From NCBI RefSeq assembly GCF_037997115.1, contig NZ_CP150484.1, positions 694,121 through 758,120 on the forward strand: a stretch of DNA of 64,000 bases. Direction: 5' to 3'. The DNA comes from Amycolatopsis coloradensis (GTDB taxonomy: Bacteria > Actinomycetota > Actinomycetes > Mycobacteriales > Pseudonocardiaceae). The notes under the pieces were generated by a model that ran no database searches, was not told the DNA's origin, and saw nothing but the letters and a program-made list of their open reading frames with translations. Position numbers and translations under genes: made by a program. Positions 7,377 to 16,070 of this stretch are shown piece by piece; the first letter of the stretch is position 1, and each line of letters opens with the position of its first letter.

Positions 7377-8203
7377 GCGGTCCCTTCGGAAGCCTTGTCG
7401 GCTTTGTCGACGGCCCCGCCGAAGCGGCGGTCCCGTTTCGCGAACTCGAGGCAGGCCCGCCACAGGTGGGTGCGGTCGAAGTCCGGGAAGAGCGTGTCCT
7501 GGTAGACCATCTCGGCGTAGGCCGACTGCCAGAGCAGGAAGTTCGACGTGCGCTGCTCCCCCGACGGCCGCAGGAACAGGTCCACGTCCGGCATGTCGGG
7601 CTGATACAGGTACTTCCCGATGGTCTTCTCGGTGACCTTGTCCGGGTTCAGCTTCCCGTCGGCGACGTCCTGGGCGATCCGCCGCATGGCGTCACCCAGC
7701 TCGGCGCGGCCGCCGTAGTTGACGCACATGGTCATGTTGAGCGCCGTGTTGTGCTTGGTCTTCTCCTCGGCGACCTGCAGTTCCTTGATGACGCTCGCCC
7801 ACAGCTTGGGGCGGCGGCCCGCCCAGCGGATGCGGACGCCGATCGAACCGAGGTAGTCGACCTGGCGGCGGATGGTGTCGCGGTTGAAGCCCATCAGGAA
7901 GCGGACCTCCTCCGGGCTTCGCTTCCAGTTCTCGGTGGAGAACGCGTACACCGACAGCCATTTGACGCCCAGCTCCACGGCACCGCTGGCGACGTCGATC
8001 ATCACCGCTTCCCCGCGTTTGTGGCCTTCGATCCGCGGCAGTCCCCGCTGGTTGGCCCAGCGGCCGTTGCCGTCCATCACCAGCGCCACATGCTTCGGGA
8101 GGAGTTCCCGGGGGATCTCCGGCGGCCGGGCACCGGACGGATGCGGCTCCGGCGCGCGAAGTTCGAATTGTGACGCCTTGTTCTCGCGTCCCCTGCGCAG
8201 CAC
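7373..8203 (-). CDS. uppS: undecaprenyl/decaprenyl diphosphate synthase (cis-prenyltransferase)
   Basis: Synthesises the long cis-polyprenyl diphosphate from which the lipid carrier for peptidoglycan and arabinogalactan precursors is made. The 276 residues contain all UPP synthase motifs: D44 in [15 protein letters not shown] (59-64), YAFSTENW (86-93), NYGGRAE (162-168) and [15 protein letters not shown] (212-226). The GTG start is supported by AGGAGG at 7-nt spacing (8211-8216). By analogy to Rv2361c the mycobacterial homologue makes decaprenyl diphosphate; chain length cannot be read from the sequence. Cotranscribed with the downstream YbjN-like gene. Confidence 0.95.
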   Translation of the reverse strand: MLRRGRENKASQFELRAPEPHPSGARPPEIPRELLPKHVALVMDGNGRWANQRGLPRIEGHKRGEAVMIDVASGAVELGVKWLSVYAFSTENWKRSPEEVRFLMGFNRDTIRRQVDYLGSIGVRIRWAGRRPKLWASVIKELQVAEEKTKHNTALNMTMCVNYGGRAELGDAMRRIAQDVADGKLNPDKVTEKTIGKYLYQPDMPDVDLFLRPSGEQRTSNFLLWQSAYAEMVYQDTLFPDFDRTHLWRACLEFAKRDRRFGGAVDKADKASEGTA

Positions 8204-8242
8204 CTTCGAGCCTCCTGATCGAGCGAACCTGTGCCTGCGACC

Positions 8243-9004
8243 CTACTGCGCCTGCGTGCTGGTCTCCCGCGCACGCCTCTCCACCAGCGGCAGCGACCGC
8301 AACTGGCGCTCCAGATGCCACTGCAGATGGGCCGCGACCAGGCCGGACGCGTCCCGCCGCGGCACCGGCTGCGAAGCCTCGGCCACCGGCCACTCGCCGT
8401 GCAGGAGCGCCGCGAGCAGGGTCAGCACCTCCGGGGAGGGGTGGACACAGCCGGGGACCCGGCAATCCGGGCACATCGAGCCGCCCGCCGACACGCTGAA
8501 CGCCTTGTGCGGTCCTGGCAGGCCGCACCGGGCGCATTCGGTGATCGCGGGCGCCCAGCCGGCGTACGCCATCGCCCGCAGGAAGAAGGCATCGAGGATG
8601 AGGGAACTGTCCCGTTCCCCGCCCGCGAGCGCGCGAAGGGCTCCGACGACGAGCATGTAGAGCTTGAGCACCGGCTCGCCCTCTTCGGCGGACAGGCGGT
8701 CCGCCGTCTCGGCGATGGCGCTCGCGGCGGTGTAGCGCTGGTAATCGGCCACCAGGGGCAGCGCGAAGGCGTCGACCGTCTCGACCTGGGTGATCACGTC
8801 GAGGGAACGGCCGGTGTAGAACTGGACGTCGACGTGCCCGAACGGCTCCAGACGAGCCCCGAAGCGCGATGACGTCCGACGCACGCCCTTCGCGACCGCA
8901 CGGACCTTGCCGTGCCGCCGCGTGAGCAGGGTGACGATCCGGTCGGCCTCACCCAGCTTGTGCGTCCGCAACACCACTCCGGTGTCGCGATAGAGGTTCA
9001 CCAC
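8243..9004 (-). CDS. recO: DNA repair protein RecO
   Basis: Recombination mediator that loads RecA onto SSB-coated gaps together with RecR. The 253-residue protein has an N-terminal OB fold (MVNLYRDTGVVLRTHKLGEA region), an alpha-helical middle, and a zinc-binding module with C157/C160 and C178/C181 (ECARCG, MCPDC). Length and order match actinobacterial RecO. It lies directly upstream of uppS on the same strand. Confidence 0.95.
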   Translation of the reverse strand: MVNLYRDTGVVLRTHKLGEADRIVTLLTRRHGKVRAVAKGVRRTSSRFGARLEPFGHVDVQFYTGRSLDVITQVETVDAFALPLVADYQRYTAASAIAETADRLSAEEGEPVLKLYMLVVGALRALAGGERDSSLILDAFFLRAMAYAGWAPAITECARCGLPGPHKAFSVSAGGSMCPDCRVPGCVHPSPEVLTLLAALLHGEWPVAEASQPVPRRDASGLVAAHLQWHLERQLRSLPLVERRARETSTQAQ

Positions 9005-9053
9005 CCCGACATCGTCCCACCCGGGACCGACATCGGGGTGGTGCGCCCCGGAA

Positions 9054-9488
9054 TCAGCAGTAGCGGCCGTAGCAGCTCGGCACGGACGCGGCCGCGACGA
9101 TCGAGATGATGATCATCACGATGGCGAAGAGGCAGCCGAGGCCGCCGATGATCGACGCGATCATGCACATGGTCCGTGTCGACCGTGACGCGTCCGCGGC
9201 GGCGGCGTAGTTGCCCTGCATCTTGTACGTGTTGACCTCGTTGGACTTCATGATCGCGAAGATCGCGATGATCCAGCAGAGGAAGATGCAGCCGATCGCC
9301 CAGCCCTTGTAGTCCTTGATGGCGTTGATGTCGCCACCGCCGCCCGGCATACCGCCCGGAGCGCCGTAAGGGGAAGGCTGGCCGTACGGGGCGGGCTGCC
9401 CGTAGGGAGCGGGCATGCCACCGGAGGGCGGCCCATAGCCAGGCTGCTGCTGTCCGTAGGGCTGCTGCTGGCCGTAGGGGTTGGTCAT
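9054..9488 (-). CDS. CD225/dispanin-type small membrane protein A
   Basis: 144 residues beginning MTNPYGQQQP. A Gly/Pro/Gln/Tyr-rich cytosolic tail of about 50 residues is followed by a CD225-like core: a re-entrant or TM helix (GWAIGCIFLCWIIAIFAIM), the polar loop KSNEVNTYKMQGNYAAAADAS, given here as KSNEVNTYKMQGN, and a second helix (CMIASIIGGLGCLFAIVMII). The ATG at 9486-9488 has a GAGGA upstream; larger readings through 10574 are an open-frame artefact of the GC-rich repeats. It is a recent duplicate of the next gene (near-identical core). Bacterial dispanins have no settled function; the eukaryotic IFITM relatives alter membrane properties. Confidence 0.85.
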   Translation of the reverse strand: MTNPYGQQQPYGQQQPGYGPPSGGMPAPYGQPAPYGQPSPYGAPGGMPGGGGDINAIKDYKGWAIGCIFLCWIIAIFAIMKSNEVNTYKMQGNYAAAADASRSTRTMCMIASIIGGLGCLFAIVMIIISIVAAASVPSCYGRYC

Positions 9489-9526
9489 GAAAGTGGTCCT
9501 CGTTGTTCTTTCGGCTACGGGTCGGG

Positions 9527-9994
9527 CTAGATGCTCGCGGCGACCAGGACGATCCAGAGAATGGAGAACAGGCAGCCGACCCCGCCGATGATCGAGGCGA
9601 TCATGCACATGGTCTTCGTCGACTTCGACGCGTCCATGGCGGCGGCGTAGTTGCCCTGCATCTTGTACGTGTTGACCTCGTTGGACTTCATGATCGCGAA
9701 GATCGCGATGATCCAGCAGAGGAAGATGCACCCGATCGCCCAGCCCTTGTAGTCCGGGATCGAGTTGATGTCGCCGCCACCGGGCATGCCGCCCGGAGCG
9801 CCGTAGGGCGCGGGCTGACCGTACGGCGCGGGCTGGCCATACGGCGCCGGCTGGCCGTACGGCATCGGGTTCGCGCCGGAAGGCTGGCCGTACGGCGCGG
9901 GCGTGGCGCCGGACGGGGGTCCGTATCCGGGCTGAGGCTGCTGACCATAGGGCTGCTGGCCGGGGCCGGGCTGCTGGCCGTACGGGTTCGTCAT
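9527..9994 (-). CDS. CD225/dispanin-type small membrane protein B
   Basis: 155 residues from the ATG at 9992-9994, giving the same MTNPYGQQ N-terminus as its neighbour; a GTG at 10006 is a possible extension. The N-terminal 70 residues repeat APYGQP. The membrane core (GWAIGCIFLCWIIAIFAIM, then NEVNTYKMQGNYAAAMDAS) is almost identical to the 9054-9488 product at protein level, and the DNA there is also nearly the same, so this is a recent tandem duplication. GGGGA precedes the ATG by about 5 nt. Confidence 0.85.
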   Translation of the reverse strand: MTNPYGQQPGPGQQPYGQQPQPGYGPPSGATPAPYGQPSGANPMPYGQPAPYGQPAPYGQPAPYGAPGGMPGGGDINSIPDYKGWAIGCIFLCWIIAIFAIMKSNEVNTYKMQGNYAAAMDASKSTKTMCMIASIIGGVGCLFSILWIVLVAASI

Positions 9995-10048
9995 CGGGTT
10001 CCCCACTTGTGTCGTGCTTCCCGACGGGTGGATCCCGCCGGTCGTTCC

Positions 10049-11464
10049 TTACTGCTGCGGTGTTCCGGGCACGTTCGGCCCATCCGCTCCGGGCAACTGC
10101 TGCCTCAGCTGCTCCGGGGTGATCTTCTGCGTCGGCTCGGCTTCGTCGAACCCGGACGGCGCCTGCTGAGGCTGCTGCCCCGGGCGAAGGACCTGCGTCG
10201 GCTCGGACTCGCCCAGGGCCGGTCCAGGCTGGGACTCCGAGGACGGCGCCGTGGTTCCCTTCGGCTGCTGACCGAACGGCTGGGGCGGCTGCTGTCCGAA
10301 CGGCTGTGGCTGCTGGGGCTGTTGGGGCGCGCCGAACGGCTGCTGCTGCGGCTGCTGGCCGAACGGCGAGGGCGGCGCGGGGAACGACGACGAAGCCGGC
10401 TGCGGCGGCTCGGGGAACCCCGGCGCCTGGCCGAAGGGCGCCGACGCGGGCGCGGCGGCTTCGCCCGGCACGACGACGGTGCTGAGGATCTTGTCGGCGA
10501 ACGTCTGCTTCTTCTGATCCCACAGCGGCCAGAGGTAACCGAGACCGCAGACCCAGCCGTCCAGGTTGTGGCACAGGTCCCGGACGAAGGCCATCAGCGG
10601 GCCGATCGGCTGCCCGTCACTCTCGCGGACGAGTTTGATCTTCAGGATCTTCTTGCCGAGCGACTGGCCGGTGGTGCCCATCTTGATCCACCGGTTGTAG
10701 ACGGTCCAGGCGATCCCGGCGAGGTAGCCGACGCCGGAGATGATGCCGCCGACGAGCGAATTCGCGTTCGTGGCGATGATCGCGCCGATGATCGGGAGCA
10801 CGAAGATCGGCGCGAAGTCGATCAGCGACCCGGCCGCGCGCAGGCCCCAGTGGGCGTAGTCGGTCTGCGGGCCGAACTGGGCGGCCTGACCGAACGGCGA
10901 GGGCTGGCCCTGCTGCCCGAACGGAGAAGACTGCCCCGGCTGCTGGCCGAACGGGGACTGCGGCTGCGCTCCGAACGGCTGACTCGGCTGCTGCCCGAAG
11001 GGCGACGACTGGTCACTCTGCTGCGACTGCTGCTGCCCGAACGGCGAAGACTGGCCACTTTGCTGCGGCTGCTGGGACTGCGGCGGCTGTTGCCCGAACG
11101 GCGAGGGCTGCTCACCAGGAGCCTGCTGCCCGAACGGCGAAGACTGGCCACCTTGCTGCGGCTGCTGGCCGAACGGCGAGGGCTGCTCGGCGGGCGCTTG
11201 CTGCCCGAAGGGCGAAGGCTGACCAGATTGCTGCTGCCCGAACGGCGAAGCCTGCTCACCAGGAGCCTGCTGGCCGAACGGCGAAGCCTGGTCACCTTGC
11301 TGCGACTGCTGGGCCTGTTGCCCGAACGGCGAAGACTGTTCTCCCGACGGCTGCTGTCCGAACGGCTGCTGCGGCTGCGGTGACTGCTGCCCCTCTCCCG
11401 GCGGGGGCCCGGATCCGGGCGGCGGCTGCTGTCCCGGCGGCTGCTGGCCGTAGGGAGTGGTCAT
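10049..11464 (-). CDS. RDD-family membrane protein with long SPFGQQ-repeat tail
   Basis: 471 residues starting MTTPYGQQ at ATG 11462-11464 (GAGGGG 6 nt upstream). Residues 1 to about 215 are low-complexity Gln/Pro/Ser/Gly with twelve SPFGQ units. A central RDD domain follows (HWGLRAAGSLIDFAPIF start, WTVYNRWIKMGTTGQSLGK, ending FADKILSTVVV) with about three TM helices. The C-terminal 110 residues are again Gln/Pro/Phe-rich. RDD proteins are poorly defined; some are Na+/H+ exchangers or envelope proteins. The repeats resemble the N-terminal tails of the adjacent CD225 proteins, suggesting a shared assembly or localisation role. Confidence 0.82.
   Translation of the reverse strand: MTTPYGQQPPGQQPPPGSGPPPGEGQQSPQPQQPFGQQPSGEQSSPFGQQAQQSQQGDQASPFGQQAPGEQASPFGQQQSGQPSPFGQQAPAEQPSPFGQQPQQGGQSSPFGQQAPGEQPSPFGQQPPQSQQPQQSGQSSPFGQQQSQQSDQSSPFGQQPSQPFGAQPQSPFGQQPGQSSPFGQQGQPSPFGQAAQFGPQTDYAHWGLRAAGSLIDFAPIFVLPIIGAIIATNANSLVGGIISGVGYLAGIAWTVYNRWIKMGTTGQSLGKKILKIKLVRESDGQPIGPLMAFVRDLCHNLDGWVCGLGYLWPLWDQKKQTFADKILSTVVVPGEAAAPASAPFGQAPGFPEPPQPASSSFPAPPSPFGQQPQQQPFGAPQQPQQPQPFGQQPPQPFGQQPKGTTAPSSESQPGPALGESEPTQVLRPGQQPQQAPSGFDEAEPTQKITPEQLRQQLPGADGPNVPGTPQQ
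10875..11380 (-). repeat. in-frame tandem repeat array encoding SPFGQQ units
   Basis: The DNA word CTGCCCGAACGGCGA (plus-strand reading) and close variants recur at irregular spacing of about 33-66 bp. The units encode SPFGQQ separated by variable Gln/Ser/Ala/Pro spacers. Because spacing is always a multiple of three and the reading frame is kept, this is a coding repeat and not a CRISPR array. It is likely prone to length variation by slippage. Confidence 0.7.
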
Positions 11465-11610
11465 CGAAATCCCCTCGCTGGTTCCTCGCCCCTGGCGCAC
11501 GGGGCCTAGTGGGCGACCCGGGCTGAATGTACGGCATGGGTACACACCGAGCAGACCGGTGCGCGGGAGCGTACTCGGTACCACCGACGATCCGGGCCTC
11601 GGCCCGGCAC

Positions 11611-12063
11611 TCACACGTAGAGCGAGGTGAACGGGGCGAAGGGCAGGTTACGGATGACGAACCAGACGACGAACACGACACCGAACGCGAGCGGCGTCCA
11701 GCGCCAGTGCAGCCAGCTGTTCACCGCACGGCCACGGAGCCTGCCGACCGCCCAGGCGACGGTGCTCCAGACGAGCAACAGAAGGACCACAAAGGACACC
11801 GCGTTGTAGTGCAGCGCGGCGGGGATGTCCCCGTGCAGCGCGCTGTAGACCATGCGCATGCCGCCACAGCCCGGACAGGCGATGCCCAGCAGGGTCTTGG
11901 TGGGACAGACCGGAAGCGGCCCGCCCGGAGTGGTGGGATCACCCAGCCAGAGGACGACGCAGCCGAGCCCCGCGCCGGCGGCGATGGCCAGGGGCGGCCC
12001 CAGCGCGCGGGCCTTCGCCTTGAACCCGCGCGCCGGGAATCCCGTGTAGACGGACGACGTCAC
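11611..12063 (-). CDS. DUF2752 membrane protein
   Basis: 150 residues from a GTG (12061-12063) that overlaps the stop of the upstream CD225 gene (GTGA), so it is translationally coupled. The DUF2752 signature is plain: CPTKTLLGIACPGCGGMRM (conserved CP..TG..CPGCG-type motif), followed by ALHGDIPAALHYN and two or three TM helices (FVVLLLLVWSTVAWAVG; WTPLAFGVVFVVWFVI). Function unknown; the cysteines could bind metal or form a redox pair. Its coupling to a dispanin gene is a useful functional hint. Confidence 0.85.
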   Translation of the reverse strand: MTSSVYTGFPARGFKAKARALGPPLAIAAGAGLGCVVLWLGDPTTPGGPLPVCPTKTLLGIACPGCGGMRMVYSALHGDIPAALHYNAVSFVVLLLLVWSTVAWAVGRLRGRAVNSWLHWRWTPLAFGVVFVVWFVIRNLPFAPFTSLYV

Positions 12064-12410
12064 GGCGTGAAGCTTCCCGCCGACGCGCCGATGATGACCA
12101 TCACCACGATGAAGATGATGTACAGCAGGAAAAGAACGCCAGTGGAGATCGCTCCCCACATGGACCACTTCTTCGCGTCGTCGGCGGCCTTCTGGGCTTC
12201 GGCGTGGAAGCCCTGCGACCACAACGTCTGCACTTGGCTCGACTTCACGATCGCCACGATACCCAGCGGCAAGCAGCACAACACCGTGCAGAGGATGGCC
12301 CACACCAGGTTGTTGTCCGGCGGCGGACCGTAGTTCGGCACGCCGCCGTAGTACGGCTGCTGCGGCGGTGGCCCGCCGGGAGGCGGGTAGTTCGGGTACT
12401 GGTCGGTCAT
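12060..12410 (-). CDS. CD225/dispanin-type small membrane protein C
   Basis: 116 residues: Pro/Tyr/Gly-rich N-terminus (YPPPGGPPPQQPYYGG), then the CD225 core with NNLVWAILCTVLCCLPLGIV, the IVKSSQVQTLWSQG loop, and a second hydrophobic helix (GVLFLLYIIFIVVMVII). The double cysteine in the first helix matches dispanins, where it can be acylated. The next gene downstream (DUF2752) overlaps its stop codon. Paralogous to 12436-12777. Confidence 0.85.
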   Translation of the reverse strand: MTDQYPNYPPPGGPPPQQPYYGGVPNYGPPPDNNLVWAILCTVLCCLPLGIVAIVKSSQVQTLWSQGFHAEAQKAADDAKKWSMWGAISTGVLFLLYIIFIVVMVIIGASAGSFTP

Positions 12411-12435
12411 GAGGTCTCCCCCTCGATCGCCTCGA

Positions 12436-12777
12436 TCAGCGGTAGTTGTTCACGTCGACCGAGGTCGCGAAGACACCGAGCACGACGACGAGGATGACGT
12501 ACAGAACGGCGATCACGGCGCCGACGATCGCCGCGATGATCGACCACTTCTTGGCCGCGTCGGCCGCTTCCTGCGCCGCGGCGGGCTGGCCCTGCGCCCA
12601 GAGGGTGTTCACCTGGTTCGCCTTGACGATGGCGACGATACCGAAGGGCAGGCAGCACAGGATCGTGGTGAGGATCGCCCACACCAGGTTGTTGTTGGGC
12701 GGCGGGCCGGGGTTGTTGAAGCCTCCACCGCCCTGAGGGTCGCCGGAGTAGTTGGGCAGGCCCTGGTTGTCGGTCAT
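12436..12777 (-). CDS. CD225/dispanin-type small membrane protein D
   Basis: 113 residues: a Gly/Pro/Asn-rich tail (about 30 residues), NNLVWAILTTILCCLPFGIV, the polar loop IVKANQVNTLWAQGQ, and a second hydrophobic segment (IIAAIVGAVIAVLYVILVVV). The loop motif I-V-K-x-x-x-V-x-x-L-W corresponds to the conserved CD225 core. It is first in the minus-strand run of CD225, CD225 and DUF2752 genes, 25 bp upstream of the next CD225 gene. Confidence 0.85.
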   Translation of the reverse strand: MTDNQGLPNYSGDPQGGGGFNNPGPPPNNNLVWAILTTILCCLPFGIVAIVKANQVNTLWAQGQPAAAQEAADAAKKWSIIAAIVGAVIAVLYVILVVVLGVFATSVDVNNYR

Positions 12778-12933
12778 TTACCGCTTTCCCTTCACGAATG
12801 AGATGTGGAAATCGACCCGGGCGCCGCCGCCCGATCAGCGATCACCGGAGTCAAGGGTTGAGACTCTAAGGTCACCCGTCCGGTTCCACACCATCAACCG
12901 GTCTCCGCGACCGAATCGAGACATTCCGTTCAG

Positions 12934-13833
12934 TCAGAAGCCCAGCCGTCGCAACTGACGGGGGTCGCGCTGCCACTCTTTGGCGACCTTGATGTGCAGG
13001 TCGAGGTAGACCTTCGAACCGAGGAGCCCCTCGATCTGCTGCCGGGCGCGGGCGCCGACGTCCTTCAGCCGCTCACCCTTGTGCCCGAGGATGATGCCCT
13101 TCTGGCTCGGTCGTTCCACATAAAGGAACGCGTGCACGTCGATCATGTCGTCCCTGCCCTCGTGGGGCAGCATTTCCTCGACGGTGACGGCGATCGAATG
13201 CGGGAGCTCGTCCCGGACACCCTCCAGCGCCGCCTCGCGGATCAGCTCGGCGACCAGGGTCTGCTCGGGTTCGTCGGTGAGTTCGCCGCCCGGGTACAGC
13301 TGCGGGCCTTCGGGAAGGTGCCGCACCAGCAGATCCGAGAGCGCGCCGACCTGGAAACCGTCCACAGCGGACACCGGGATCAGCTCGGCGAACTCCATGA
13401 CCTCCTGCAGGGCGAGCAACTGCTCGGCGACCTGCTCGGGTTTCACGAGGTCCGTTTTGGTGACGACGCCGATCACCGGGGTGCGCTTGGCGATCTTCTT
13501 GAGCTCGGCGGCGATGAACCGGTCACCGGGACCGACTTTTTCGTTGGCTGGCACGCAAAGCCCGACGACGTCCACTTCGGACCATGTCGAGTGGACGATG
13601 TCGTTGAGCCGCTCGCCGAGCAGGGTTCTCGGCCGGTGCAACCCCGGTGTGTCGATGATCACCAGCTGGGCGTCGTCGCGGTGGACGATGCCGCGGATGG
13701 CGTGGCGGGTCGTCTGCGGTTTGCTGGAGGTGATCGCCACCTTGCTGCCGACGAGCGCGTTGGTCAGCGTCGACTTGCCCGCGTTGGGGCGTCCGACGAA
13801 GCAGGCGAATCCGGAACGATGCGGCTCGGCCAT
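12934..13833 (-). CDS. era: GTPase Era
   Basis: Ribosome-assembly GTPase that binds 16S rRNA 3' end. 299 residues: P-loop GRPNAGKST (14-22), switch TTRH (42-44 region), DTPG (61-64), G4 as TKTD (125-128, in place of NKxD), SAVDG (G5), and a C-terminal KH domain with GIILGHKGERLKDVG. The start ATG overlaps the stop of the preceding deaminase-like gene (ATGA), so the operon CNNM - deaminase-like - era is tightly coupled. Confidence 0.96.
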   Translation of the reverse strand: MAEPHRSGFACFVGRPNAGKSTLTNALVGSKVAITSSKPQTTRHAIRGIVHRDDAQLVIIDTPGLHRPRTLLGERLNDIVHSTWSEVDVVGLCVPANEKVGPGDRFIAAELKKIAKRTPVIGVVTKTDLVKPEQVAEQLLALQEVMEFAELIPVSAVDGFQVGALSDLLVRHLPEGPQLYPGGELTDEPEQTLVAELIREAALEGVRDELPHSIAVTVEEMLPHEGRDDMIDVHAFLYVERPSQKGIILGHKGERLKDVGARARQQIEGLLGSKVYLDLHIKVAKEWQRDPRQLRRLGF

Positions 13834-14159
13834 CAGCTCAGCACCTTGCCGCTGGGATCCGCGAGATAGACCGGGGCGTCTTCGGCGATGTCCCGCACCG
13901 CCTGGAGCGAAGCGCCGTTCAGGAGGGCGTCAGCACTGACGACGACGGCGGCCTCGATTCCTTCGGCTCCACTCGAAACGGCGGCGGCGACGGCGGCCTG
14001 GAGCGCGGTGAGCTTGAAGGACGGCTGGTCGACCGTGCTCGCCGCGTACGTGCGGCCGTCGGTGTCGCGGAGCGCGGCACCCTCGGCGGCCTGGGTGCGG
14101 GCTCGCGCGGACCTGGCCAGGGTCACCAGCTTCTGGTCCTCGGCGTCCAGCTCAGGCAT
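13833..14159 (-). CDS. cytidine-deaminase-like protein lacking the zinc site
   Basis: 108 residues from ATG 14157-14159 with AGGAG at 8-nt spacing; this ATG overlaps the end of the CNNM gene. The sequence follows the cytidine deaminase fold ([22 protein letters not shown], then [25 protein letters not shown]) but has neither the HAE nor the PCxxC zinc motif, so it cannot be a normal deaminase. It corresponds in size and place to M. tuberculosis Rv2365c. It may be a structural or regulatory partner of Era or the ribosome-maturation genes around it; that is inference. Confidence 0.78.
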   Translation of the reverse strand: MPELDAEDQKLVTLARSARARTQAAEGAALRDTDGRTYAASTVDQPSFKLTALQAAVAAAVSSGAEGIEAAVVVSADALLNGASLQAVRDIAEDAPVYLADPSGKVLS

Positions 14160-15504
14160 GTTCGACACTCCTGTCACTTTCATCGGGCTGCGGGACCCGG
14201 GTCCGGCGCCTGCCCTGGGCAGCGTCGGTCACCGCGTCCGCGTCGGCGGGGTGGACGACCACCGTGGTGATCCGCATCCGCCCGCGCCGGTCCTTACCGC
14301 CTTCGGCGAACAGCCGAAGTCCGGCGACCTCGGCTTCGGCCCCCGGCAGCGGGACCCTACCCAGTCGCTCGGCGAGCAGCCCGCCCACGGTCTCCACGTC
14401 GTGGTCTTCGAGGTCGATCCCGAACAGTTCGCCCAGGTCGTCGATCGAGAGCCGGGACGAGACGCGGACCGCGCCGTTTTCGAGTTCTTCGACCTCGGGA
14501 CGTTCGTCGGTGTCGGATTCGTCGGTGATCTCGCCGACGATCTCCTCGAGGATGTCCTCGATGGTGAGCAGGCCGGCGGTGCCGCCGTACTCGTCGACGG
14601 CGATCGCCATGTGGTTGTGGGAGACCTGCATCTCCTTGAGCAGGTCGTCGAGCCGCTTCGAGTCCGGCACGAAGCTCGCCGGGTTCATCAGCTCCTCGAC
14701 CTGGCGCTGCGAGCCGCCCTCGGCCATGTACGCGGGCATGAGGTCCTTGATGTTGACCACGCCCACCACGTCGTCGACGGAGTCGCCGATCACCGGCAGC
14801 CGGGTGAACCCGGTCCGCAGGGCCAGCGCGAGCGCCTGGCGCACGGTCTTGTCGTGCTCGATCCAGACGATCTCCGTGCGCGGCACCATGACCTCGCGCG
14901 CGACGGTGTCCCCGAGCTCGAACACCGAGTGGATCATCTCGCGTTCGGATTCCTCGACGACGCCGCGTTCCTGGGCGAGGTCGACCAGTTCACGCAGTTC
15001 GACTTCTGAGGTGAACGGGCCTTCGCGGAAGCCACGGCCGGGGGTGATGGCGTTACCGAGGACGATCAGCAGCCTGCTGAGCGGGCCGAGGATCGACCCG
15101 AGGACGCGTACCGGGCCCGCGACGACCAGGCCGATCCGGTACGGGTGCTGGCGGCCGAGGGTGCGCGGGCCGACCCCGATGAGCACGTAGCTCACCACGA
15201 CCATCACGCCGGCGGCGACGACCACGGCGAGCCACAGCGGCCGGACCCAGCCGAGGACGTCGACGGTGACCAGCACGGTGGCGGTCAGCTCGCAGGTCAT
15301 CCGCAGGAGCAGGATCAGGTTGATGTGACGGCGGCGTTCGGCGATGACCAGCGCGAGCTGACGCGCGCCGGGACGGCCGAGCCGGACGAGACCGTCGGCA
15401 CGGGCCTTGGAGACCGTGCTGACCGCCGCGTCGGCGGCCGCGAACACCCCGGCGAGCAGGATCAGCGCGATGGCGATGATCAGCAGGGCCGCGGGACTAC
15501 CCAT
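14152..15504 (-). CDS. CNNM/CorC (hemolysin C-like) membrane protein with CBS pair
   Basis: 450 residues: a DUF21/CNNM transmembrane domain (about 1-150, helices near 5-25, 62-82, 90-110 and 122-145), a linker, a CBS-domain pair with VMVPRT (205-210) and [17 protein letters not shown] (305-321), and a CorC_HlyC transporter-associated domain (about 340-420). The family is linked to Mg2+ (and Co2+) transport or sensing. It overlaps the next gene by 8 nt. It corresponds to Rv2366c in the mycobacterial order. Confidence 0.92.
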   Translation of the reverse strand: MGSPAALLIIAIALILLAGVFAAADAAVSTVSKARADGLVRLGRPGARQLALVIAERRRHINLILLLRMTCELTATVLVTVDVLGWVRPLWLAVVVAAGVMVVVSYVLIGVGPRTLGRQHPYRIGLVVAGPVRVLGSILGPLSRLLIVLGNAITPGRGFREGPFTSEVELRELVDLAQERGVVEESEREMIHSVFELGDTVAREVMVPRTEIVWIEHDKTVRQALALALRTGFTRLPVIGDSVDDVVGVVNIKDLMPAYMAEGGSQRQVEELMNPASFVPDSKRLDDLLKEMQVSHNHMAIAVDEYGGTAGLLTIEDILEEIVGEITDESDTDERPEVEELENGAVRVSSRLSIDDLGELFGIDLEDHDVETVGGLLAERLGRVPLPGAEAEVAGLRLFAEGGKDRRGRMRITTVVVHPADADAVTDAAQGRRRTRVPQPDESDRSVEHA

Positions 15505-15515
15505 TTCGGCGCCGC

Positions 15516-16070
15516 CTAGGCCGGCGGTTCGTCGGCGGGCACGGCGTCGAGGCCGGCGGTTCCGAGGAGCCTGTCGTCGGCGGAGCGCTGCGCGTCACGC
15601 TTGTTGAGCGCGGCCACGGCCGCCTGGAACTCGCCGAGGATCCGCTTCTGCAGGCCGAACATCTCGCGTTCCTCGGCCGGTTCGGCGTGGTCGTAGCCGA
15701 GCAGGTGCAGCACGCCGTGCGTGGTGAGCAGGTGCAGCTCGTCCATCAGGGAGTGACCCGCCGTCTTGGCCTGGTCCTTCGCGAACGCCGGGCACAGCAC
15801 GATGTCGCCGAGCAGCGCGGGCGACGCGTCCGGCGCGTCGGGGCGGCGCGACGAGTCGAGCTCGTCCATCGGGAAGGCCATCACGTCGGTGGGACCGGGC
15901 AGGTCCATCCACCGCTCGTGCAGGTCCTCCATCACCTCGAGGGTGACGAGCAGGATGGACAGCTCGGCGAGCGGGCTGACCTCCATCTTGTCGAGCGCGA
16001 AGCGGGCGGCCGACACGATGGAGGCCTCGTCGACGTTCACGCCCGATTCATTGGCGATCTCGATGCTCAT
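15516..16070 (-). CDS. ybeY: endoribonuclease YbeY
   Basis: Single-strand endoribonuclease needed for 16S rRNA 3'-end maturation and 70S quality control. 184 residues from ATG 16068-16070, which overlaps the phoH stop (ATGA). The metal triad lies in [11 protein letters not shown], with H118, H122 and H128; TDVMAFP and GDIVLCP are the other family motifs. The C-terminal extension (about 35 residues after the catalytic motif, ending VPADEPPA) is longer than in enterobacteria, as is common in actinobacteria. Confidence 0.95.
   Translation of the reverse strand: MSIEIANESGVNVDEASIVSAARFALDKMEVSPLAELSILLVTLEVMEDLHERWMDLPGPTDVMAFPMDELDSSRRPDAPDASPALLGDIVLCPAFAKDQAKTAGHSLMDELHLLTTHGVLHLLGYDHAEPAEEREMFGLQKRILGEFQAAVAALNKRDAQRSADDRLLGTAGLDAVPADEPPA

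Noticed and set aside
10875-11380. CRISPR-like spaced repeats
   Set aside because: Spacing is irregular, always a multiple of three, and encodes SPFGQQ units within an RDD protein. No cas genes nearby.
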